Below, piece after piece: positions 1 through 4,986 of a stretch of DNA of 11,722 nt. The stretch's first letter is position 1; every line of letters starts with the position of its first letter. Source of the DNA: Phycisphaerales bacterium UBA1910 (lineage in GTDB: Bacteria; Planctomycetota; Phycisphaerae; Phycisphaerales; UBA1924). The position numbers were made by a program, and so were the translations under genes. The DNA lies in assembly GCA_002337545.1 (NCBI GenBank), contig DDGE01000012.1, positions 27,076-38,797 on the forward strand, in the 5' to 3' direction. The notes beneath the pieces are model-generated. The model was given only the letters and a program-made list of their open reading frames with translations. It searched no databases and was not told the origin of the DNA.

Positions 1-191
1 TTCGGGATCATCTCGATGTGCGACTGGATCCGCTCGATCGGAGGCAGGTCATCCTCGCATGTCAGGATCGTGTCCGTCGAACGCCCAAGCGCACAGATAT
101 ACGCGTGTACCGGCGCCGCATCGCCCTCTCGCGACAAACGCACCAGCACCCGGCGACCGTCGCGCAGGGTGACCGTTTCTTCCCCGATCAT
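1..191 (-). CDS. GNAT-like acetyltransferase, N-terminal part (cut by window edge)
   Basis: This frame is open from an ATG at 191 to the left edge, giving 63 codons and no stop. The start IGEETVTLRDGRRVLVR, followed by a stretch ending DDLPPIERIQSHIE, resembles the first strand and helix of GNAT-fold N-acetyltransferases (typically 'LRDGR.V.IR' and then a helix). The acetyl-CoA binding loop would lie outside the window, so neither the catalytic core nor the substrate can be judged. The start ATG overlaps the TGA stop of the upstream AhpD-like gene as ATGA, which suggests translational coupling in one leftward operon and also fixes the start. The family call is an inference from this partial N-terminus; another small alpha/beta protein is possible. 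Confidence 0.6.
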   Translation of the reverse strand, partial: MIGEETVTLRDGRRVLVRLSREGDAAPVHAYICALGRSTDTILTCEDDLPPIERIQSHIEMIP

Positions 192-568
192 TCATCACGC
201 CCTTGCTGTGCCCGGCATTCATCAAGAAACGCCACCGCACGGCGCAGGTGCGGGATCACGATCGACCCGCCGACGATCAACGCGATATCAAAGGTCTCGA
301 AGAGCTCCTCATCGCTCGCGCCGGCTTGGACACACTGATCGATGTGGTAGGCGATGCAATCGTCGCAGCGCAGCACCATCGAGGCGCTCAGCCCCAGCAG
401 TTCCTTGGTCTTCACATCCAGGGCCCCGGCCTCGTAGGTCTTGGTGTCGAGCGTGAAGAACCGCTTTGTGATGGTTGTCCCTCGCGCTAAGATTTTGTCA
501 TTCAACTCCGCGCGAAAATCCTGAAAGTCTTTGTAAGAACGCGATTTGCGCGATTCGTGCTCGCTCAT
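188..568 (-). CDS. AhpD-like / carboxymuconolactone decarboxylase family protein
   Basis: A protein of 126 residues, the usual size for single-domain members of this family. The hallmark is CxxC plus a nearby His: C68-D-D-C71-x3-H75, followed by a helix (QAGASDEELFE) and a buried Gly-rich helix. In AhpD and its relatives this Cys pair and His form a thiol redox or peroxidase-reductant centre; other members are decarboxylases, so the exact reaction cannot be assigned. Cys79 and His107 are additional and of unknown role. The ATG at 568 is preferred because it has a GGTGGA element just upstream. The open frame continues back to 781, but that would run through the divergent lipoprotein gene and adds Arg/Trp-rich, non-family sequence. 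It is the first gene of a pair with the GNAT-like gene (ATGA overlap). Confidence 0.85.
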   Translation of the reverse strand: MSEHESRKSRSYKDFQDFRAELNDKILARGTTITKRFFTLDTKTYEAGALDVKTKELLGLSASMVLRCDDCIAYHIDQCVQAGASDEELFETFDIALIVGGSIVIPHLRRAVAFLDECRAQQGRDE

Positions 569-600
569 GGTGTCCACCGCCTGTCCACAGGGTTGCCTAC

Positions 601-635
601 CGAACCAATCATGGTTCGTCGCGATGATTATCGCG
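601..635. promoter_or_regulatory. Two adjacent inverted repeats in a divergent promoter region (candidate operators)
   Basis: The 116-base spacer between the AhpD-like gene and the first lipoprotein gene holds two short perfect inverted repeats. One has 7-base arms at 601-607 and 612-618 (CGAACCA / TGGTTCG); the other has 6-base arms at 620-625 and 630-635 (CGCGAT / ATCGCG). Both have 4-base spacers, and their centres are about 18 bases apart. This would suit side-by-side dimer binding by a regulator controlling both directions, but no regulator gene is in view and I cannot place -10 and -35 boxes convincingly. Confidence 0.35.
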
Positions 636-684
636 CATCGCAGCATCCAAGTACACGCCCATCGCGTCAACATCAGGAGAAAAG

Positions 685-933
685 ATGAACCGCACACTCG
701 CTCGCACCGCACTCCTCGCGTCCTCCACCTTTGTCTTCGCACTCGGCGCTTGCTCAAGTACGCAGGAGTGCTGCGGCACATGCGGCGGCGACAGCAAGAT
801 GACCATCACCCAAGCAGAGGACATGTACGGCACACCGTCCAAGGTCCGCTACAGCCCTGACGGGTCTGAAACCTGGACATGGGACAGCATGAACAAGTCC
901 ATGACCTTTCGGGACGGCATCCTCGTCAAGTAA
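685..933 (+). CDS. Small BamE/SmpA-like lipoprotein A
   Basis: An 82-residue predicted lipoprotein. Its basic N-terminus (MNRTLART) leads into a hydrophobic segment ending in the lipobox LGAC, with the lipidated Cys at 23. Three more Cys follow at 29, 30 and 33 (CCGTC), which could form a disulphide or bind metal. Residues 39-82 match the half-repeat seen in BamE/SmpA/OmlA-fold proteins: an acidic helix (TQAEDMYGTP), then a strand with DGSETWTW, then a last strand with FRDGILVK. Full BamE domains are longer, so this is a minimal version. The start is supported by AGGAGA at 675-680. A strong terminator lies about 55 bases past the stop, so it is probably a single-gene transcript. It resembles lipoprotein C (1413-1778) in the GTP and DG(S/T)ETWTW motifs. 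A role in outer-envelope assembly is an inference from the fold only. Confidence 0.75.
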   Translation: MNRTLARTALLASSTFVFALGACSSTQECCGTCGGDSKMTITQAEDMYGTPSKVRYSPDGSETWTWDSMNKSMTFRDGILVK

Positions 934-987
934 TCTCATCAACATCAAACCTGAATGAGTCCACGCTCGTTTCCGCGACTCATCCAC

Positions 988-1034
988 ACGCGCCGACGCG
1001 TCGTACACACCGCGTCGGCGCGTTTCTTCATTTT
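988..1034 (+). terminator. Rho-independent terminator after lipoprotein A
   Basis: There is a perfect 13-base stem, with left arm 988-1000 and right arm 1011-1023, a 10-base loop, and a T-rich tail with two runs of T (1023-1034). It is well placed to end the transcript of the lipoprotein gene that stops at 933, and it insulates the next gene, which starts at 1120. The remainder of the 934-1119 spacer shows no further gene; it must hold the promoter of the His-rich lipoprotein gene, but I cannot identify one by eye. Confidence 0.85.
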
Positions 1035-1119
1035 GAAGTGCGCCGAGTTCTCAGATTCGTGTCAGTGACCACCAACCGATGCGGTCTGCTTGCATCAACA
1101 CGAACCGAAAGGACTCCCC

Positions 1120-1314
1120 ATGCGGAAGCACCGAAAAATCTCGCTGCTGCTCTTATCCTGCGCCTTGCCAACCCTGCTCGTCGGATGCGGGCTGCGATAT
1201 TCTGTTCACAAGCACGGCTACCATCGCCCGCCCCCACCGCCGCCGCGGCACCAGGTGCATCACCACCACCATCCCGGGCATCCCCCGTCGTGCGGGTGCC
1301 GACGCTGCAGATAA
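1120..1314 (+). CDS. Small His/Pro/Cys-rich lipoprotein B (possible metal binder)
   Basis: A 64-residue product. MRKHRK followed by a Leu-rich segment ends in the lipobox LVGC, with the lipidated Cys at 23. The mature part of about 42 residues holds ten His, including a run of five (HQVHHHHHPGH), a run of six Pro (PPPPPP) and a C-terminal CGCRRC cluster. Such His- and Cys-dense peptides commonly bind Ni, Zn, Cu or Co, so a periplasmic metal-binding or metal-storage lipoprotein is plausible; the metal is not readable from sequence. AAAGGA at 1108-1113 supports the ATG at 1120 over the in-frame ATG at 1090, which would spoil the signal peptide. I know no named family for it. The lipobox, ribosome binding site and tidy spacing argue that it is a real gene despite its low complexity. 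Confidence 0.7.
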   Translation: MRKHRKISLLLLSCALPTLLVGCGLRYSVHKHGYHRPPPPPPRHQVHHHHHPGHPPSCGCRRCR

Positions 1315-1412
1315 ATCCTGAACTTTGACGGATCGCGTGCAATCATGACGCATAGATCCCCATAGAACGATTCATCCAATCCACACATTCCCAAGACGAT
1401 GAGGACCCATCC

Positions 1413-1778
1413 ATGTCTCGCACACCCACGCTCGCCCTTGCCGCTGTTGCTGTCCTTGCCCCACTGACCATGAGCGGGTGCCTCGTCACATCGGGCAAGA
1501 AGCAGCACATCCACGGCGCGTATGTTCAGCCGGGAACGATCTCCAAGGTCCGCGCGAACCACTCCACCAAGACCGAAGTCGAAGAGCTCATGGGCACCCC
1601 GACCGAGACATCGATCAACGACGACGGCACCGAGACATGGACCTGGAAGTGGACCAAGCACACCGATGAGGGCGGGGCCGTCTTCCTCGTCTTCGCAGGC
1701 GGGAGCGAGAAGACCGTGCACGAATCGGTGCATGTGAAGTTCGAGAACGATGTCGTCGTGAAGAAGTGGCGCGACTGA
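1413..1778 (+). CDS. BamE/SmpA-like lipoprotein C
   Basis: A 121-residue predicted lipoprotein. An Ala/Leu/Val-rich signal ends MSGC with the Cys at 23; Met at position -3 of the lipobox is tolerated but not ideal. Residues 43-120 look like a SmpA/OmlA/BamE domain: a helix (STKTEVEELMGTP, 51-63), a strand (DGTETWTWKW, 71-80), a middle strand (VFLVFAGG, 90-97) and a terminal strand (VHVKFENDVVVKKW). In E. coli BamE this fold supports the outer-membrane beta-barrel assembly machine; here only the fold is supported. GAGGA at 1401-1405 fixes the start. It is related to lipoprotein A. The stop lies 12 bases from the stop of the convergent DUF6624-like gene, and I see no hairpin between them. The 98-base spacer upstream (1315-1412) has no recognisable terminator, so co-transcription with the His-rich lipoprotein is possible. 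Confidence 0.78.
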   Translation: MSRTPTLALAAVAVLAPLTMSGCLVTSGKKQHIHGAYVQPGTISKVRANHSTKTEVEELMGTPTETSINDDGTETWTWKWTKHTDEGGAVFLVFAGGSEKTVHESVHVKFENDVVVKKWRD

Positions 1779-1790
1779 TCGATCCGGGTT

Positions 1791-2489
1791 TCATCGCCCC
1801 GCAGCCGTCGCGATATCCGTGATCCGGTACTCCTCGATCGGATCCATCCCGATCTCGGCGCGGGCGCTGTTCGTCGCGTCGAGATCATGAATCGCCGGCG
1901 CCAGGACCGTTCGGGTCATTGAATCGTACGCCTGCATCATCCCGTACAGTTGCGGTTTCCCCTCGTGCTGCTGCTTGCGATCGTAGATCGACGCGTATGG
2001 GCGTGGCGGCATGCGTCCATTGAGCACCTCATCACGCAGGATCGGAAGCACCCACTCGGCCTCCTCCATCTGCATGTGGATCAGCACGGGCACCATGCTC
2101 GGCGTTCCCTCCCCGAACCGATCCTCGCTCGGCCAACCGCACTGCTCGATCCATCGCATCAGGCGTTTGGTGTTCGCACGATCGATCTCGATCTGCTTCG
2201 CCCAGAGCGTCTCCTCAAGCGCTTTATCGAGTGTGACCCCTTCCTTATTCCGACGAACAAGCTCCGCCATCTGCTCATCCTCAGGGAGCGATTTGAGCCG
2301 AGCAATCTCATCCGCATCCGTCGTGCCCCACGAGATCTGCGTGCGATAGCGCTGATCCGACTCGATGATCTCATCGAGCACCGCCCGGTACGATTCTGTA
2401 TCACACTCGATGGGCTCATCGATCGCCTGGGTCGTGGCGCAACCGATCGCGGACGCAAGCACAGCGCCGATCATCATGACTCTCAACAT
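1791..2489 (-). CDS. DUF6624-like lipoprotein
   Basis: A 232-residue product with a short signal peptide and a probable lipobox (AIGC, Cys17). The rest is soluble and mostly helical. It shows the spaced motifs I associate with DUF6624: a DQRYR element (45-49), GWP (118-120), a His in VLIHMQ (138), a DRK element (170-172), QLYG (180-183) and a closing segment with R210 and GMDPIEEY (214-221). The biochemical function of this family is unknown, so none is assigned. The start at 2489 has a good AGGA seven bases upstream. A 6-base hairpin (2504-2509 with 2514-2519) lies in the leader just before that site. It runs in the same direction as the H-X9-DG-like gene, 71 bases downstream of it, and converges on lipoprotein C. 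The family assignment is from motif memory; the lipoprotein nature is better supported. Confidence 0.7.
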   Translation of the reverse strand: MLRVMMIGAVLASAIGCATTQAIDEPIECDTESYRAVLDEIIESDQRYRTQISWGTTDADEIARLKSLPEDEQMAELVRRNKEGVTLDKALEETLWAKQIEIDRANTKRLMRWIEQCGWPSEDRFGEGTPSMVPVLIHMQMEEAEWVLPILRDEVLNGRMPPRPYASIYDRKQQHEGKPQLYGMMQAYDSMTRTVLAPAIHDLDATNSARAEIGMDPIEEYRITDIATAAGR

Positions 2490-2560
2490 GGGTGTGTCCT
2501 CTCAGTTGGGTTTCCAACTCAGATGCACGCCATCATGGAAGCTGTCATGATCTTGGATGT

Positions 2561-3019
2561 TTATGGGTCGGTTGTGCGCAGCTGCTCAGCGAGGCAGCGT
2601 TCGAACTCAGCGTGAGGCATCTGCTCCGCGGATGAATCTCCGAAGGCGACATTAACAAAGTCTTCCCAGTGATCCGGGTTCTCATAGAGCAGGATGGATC
2701 GCTCGTCCCACATCATGGCATTAGGTGCCATGAAGTATGACTCCTCGATCGTTTCGGCGACGGTCGAAAGAAACTGCCTTTCGCTCATTTCGAGATGCTC
2801 GATCAGAAGTTCACGCCAGTGAGTGAGTGCTGGCAACTGATCGTTGTTGTTGGCCGCGTACACAATGCACCCCTGAGCGAGCGTGCGAAGCTGAACCAAA
2901 CTACGGCGCGAGGGAGTGTGCCATTCCCGATGTGAACCCGGAGCGGGCAAAATCCAGCTCCCAATGAGTAACGCCACGAACAGAAACACCAATCCCAAGA
3001 GCAACCGATCCTGTCTCAT
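2561..3019 (-). CDS. Membrane-anchored H-X9-DG-like protein (pseudopilin-derived)
   Basis: A 152-residue product. A single hydrophobic helix (about 6-24) follows the short basic MRQDR start. Residues 44-63 (LRTLAQGCIVYAANNNDQLP) match the post-helix segment of planctomycete pseudopilin-like proteins ('LRQL...C..YA.DNDG.LP'). The C-terminal part (ILLYENPDHW ... VNVAFGDSSAEQMPHAEFE) corresponds to the H-X9-DG region, usually 'VNVLFGDGHVE', but here the DGH is changed to DSS. The usual prepilin processing signal (G-F-T-L-x-E) is absent, so the protein probably stays as a simple inner-membrane anchor facing the periplasm. No good ribosome binding site precedes the ATG at 3019, and no earlier ATG, GTG or TTG exists in frame before a stop, so the start is accepted with mild doubt. 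Its function is unknown. Confidence 0.65.
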   Translation of the reverse strand: MRQDRLLLGLVFLFVALLIGSWILPAPGSHREWHTPSRRSLVQLRTLAQGCIVYAANNNDQLPALTHWRELLIEHLEMSERQFLSTVAETIEESYFMAPNAMMWDERSILLYENPDHWEDFVNVAFGDSSAEQMPHAEFERCLAEQLRTTDP

Positions 3020-3036
3020 ACGCCACGATCCGCACG

Positions 3037-3100
3037 GAACCGCCTGCGGTTCGAGTTGCTATCACTGAAACCCATTGCCTATTGCCCCCTTCCCATTGCC
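3037..3100. repeat. Short inverted and direct repeats downstream of the CLC gene
   Basis: The 87-base spacer between the CLC gene and the H-X9-DG-like gene holds an inverted repeat (7-base arms 3037-3043 and 3046-3052, only 2 bases between them) and a direct repeat CCCATTGCC at 3071-3079 and 3092-3100, with a partial copy (TATTGCC, 3080-3086) between. There is no T-run on the minus strand after the inverted repeat, so a classical terminator is not supported. The GGCAATGGG-type units could be a small dispersed repeat. Confidence 0.4.
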
Positions 3101-3106
3101 TCTCCC

Positions 3107-4966
3107 TCACGCCTCATCCAACACCTCGTTATACCGCGACATCACCTTCGCTCGCGTCACCAACGCGAGCGGCTTGGTCCCTGTGAACGCGTCCACAAGC
3201 ACCAGCGATGAGATTTCGTGGCGGGCGAACTTCTCCATCACCGTATCAAGATGATCATCGGGTTTGATGATCGGCAAATCATTCCGCATGAGCTCCGCAA
3301 CGAGCAGCAGCGGGATGGCCTCGCGATCGATCAGGGCCGTGCGCATGTCCGTGCCCGTCACCATGCCCATGTAGCGACCATCAGAATCCACGACGGGGAA
3401 GTCCGGCACATTGTGGTGCGCGTGCAGGGTAATCAGCTTGCTCAGCGGGTCCGACGCGTACACGGGCTCGGGTGGGAGCGGCGCGTGCTCAACGCTGCTC
3501 ACCGGAACATGACGCAGGAGCGACAGATCACGCCCCGTTCCGATCCGCACGCCCTCGCGACGGAGCTTGGCGGTGTAGATCGAATCGGGCATGAACTTGC
3601 GGGAGAACATCGTGGAGATGATCGCCGCGAGCATGATCGGCGCAAGCACACGCGGCTCGCGTGTCAGCTCGAACAGCATGAGGATCGATGTCATCGGCGC
3701 GAAGGTCGTGCCCGCGACCACCGCCGCCATCCCCACCAGCGCGTAACTCGCCGGAGACCCGCCCTCGGGGATCAGCCCGAACATCTCGAGAACCAGCCCG
3801 AAGGTCCCGCCGACCGTGGCACCGACAAACAGGGAAGGCGCAAACACACCACCGCTCCCGCCAGATCCGAGCGTTGAACTCGTCGCCGCGATCTTTGCGA
3901 TCGCCAGCATCCCCAGCAGAATCACCGCGACCCAGGTCACATCCGCGGCCGTGTAGTGCGTGGGATCAAGCAACGAGGTGATCATCGCATACCCGTTCCC
4001 GAAGAAGACGGGAACACTCGAGTCCATCGGCACCAGAGCGCTCTCACCGACCCCGTGCGTCGCTCGCTGACCAGCGATGCCGAGCAACCCGAGCACCAGC
4101 GCCCCGAGCATGGGAAGCAATGCCGGATGGATCGGGACGCGTTCGAAGAATCGCTCGCTCGCGTGGAGCGTCTCAACGAACGCCCAGGCCGCGACGGCAC
4201 AGACCAGCCCGAGCATCAGATAACTCGGGAGCTCGCGGACTGTGAACAGATACCCCGTCAGCTCATACGCGAAGATCGCCTCTTCATGGGGGAGGATGAC
4301 CTGCGTCATCGCGGTCGCGAAGACAGATGCGATCACGATCGGCGTAAACGCCTTGAGCGAGAAATCCCGCAACAGAATCTCGAGCGCGAAGAACACACCC
4401 GCGATGGGCGCATTGAAGATGCTTGAGATGCCCGCCGCGGCACCGCACCCGACGAGCGTCGGAACATGACGCGTCGGGACCCCGATGCGTTGCCCAATCG
4501 TTGAACCCATCACCGCGCCGATCTGAACAATCGGACCTTCCGCACCCGCCGACCCGCCAGAACCCACAGTGCAGATCGAGGTGATGATCTTCACCACCCC
4601 CACCCGCGCTCGGAGCTTGCCGCCCCGACGCACGATCGCATCGAGCACCTGAGGCACGCCGTGCCCCGATGCTTCCCTCGCAAACAGGTACACCAATATT
4701 CCGCTGATCAACGCCCCCACCATGGGGATGATCGGCATGAGATACATCCGCGAGCCGTCCTCACCCTGGAGAATGTACTGAAGATGCTCCGTCCACTCGA
4801 GCACGAGATCCAGAAAATACGCGAACCCGACCGCACCGACCGCCGTCAGCGCGCCGATGATCGCCCCGAGCATGTTCAGCCACCCGTCAGGATGGTCGTG
4901 AACCCACGCACCAAGCGAGCGAACAATCCGCTTCGGTGTCAGACTGGAGATCTTCGGCTTGGGCAC
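3107..4966 (-). CDS. CLC-family chloride channel/transporter with two CBS domains
   Basis: A 619-residue protein. The membrane core (about 30-470) carries the CLC signatures: GHGVP (101-105, replacing the usual GSGIP), GAEGP (141-145, gating glutamate E143), GGVFAP (372-377, F375) and Y464, the equivalents of Ser107, Glu148, Phe357 and Tyr445 of E. coli ClC-ec1. Two CBS domains follow (about 488-545 and 555-615) and may bind adenine nucleotides. Ser107 is replaced by His102. The inner proton glutamate Glu203 is replaced by Ile197 (ALEIL against IIEEM), which is channel-like, so proton coupling is doubtful. The start is GTG at 4966: in this frame a TGA lies at 4973-4975, leaving no room for an earlier start. 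It begins 20 bases after the topA stop in the same direction, so co-transcription is likely. The family call is firm; channel versus exchanger is open. Confidence 0.95.
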   Translation of the reverse strand: MPKPKISSLTPKRIVRSLGAWVHDHPDGWLNMLGAIIGALTAVGAVGFAYFLDLVLEWTEHLQYILQGEDGSRMYLMPIIPMVGALISGILVYLFAREASGHGVPQVLDAIVRRGGKLRARVGVVKIITSICTVGSGGSAGAEGPIVQIGAVMGSTIGQRIGVPTRHVPTLVGCGAAAGISSIFNAPIAGVFFALEILLRDFSLKAFTPIVIASVFATAMTQVILPHEEAIFAYELTGYLFTVRELPSYLMLGLVCAVAAWAFVETLHASERFFERVPIHPALLPMLGALVLGLLGIAGQRATHGVGESALVPMDSSVPVFFGNGYAMITSLLDPTHYTAADVTWVAVILLGMLAIAKIAATSSTLGSGGSGGVFAPSLFVGATVGGTFGLVLEMFGLIPEGGSPASYALVGMAAVVAGTTFAPMTSILMLFELTREPRVLAPIMLAAIISTMFSRKFMPDSIYTAKLRREGVRIGTGRDLSLLRHVPVSSVEHAPLPPEPVYASDPLSKLITLHAHHNVPDFPVVDSDGRYMGMVTGTDMRTALIDREAIPLLLVAELMRNDLPIIKPDDHLDTVMEKFARHEISSLVLVDAFTGTKPLALVTRAKVMSRYNEVLDEA

Positions 4967-4986
4967 AATCCATCATAGAACACCGC

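Noticed and set aside
569..781. N-terminal extension of the AhpD-like protein
   Set aside because: It would overlap the divergent lipoprotein gene, adds non-family Arg/Trp-rich sequence, and a good start with GGTGGA exists at 568.
1950..2615. A plus-strand open frame opposite the DUF6624-like gene
   Set aside because: The minus-strand gene has a signal peptide, lipobox, ribosome binding site and family motifs; the plus frame has none of these and overruns the next gene.
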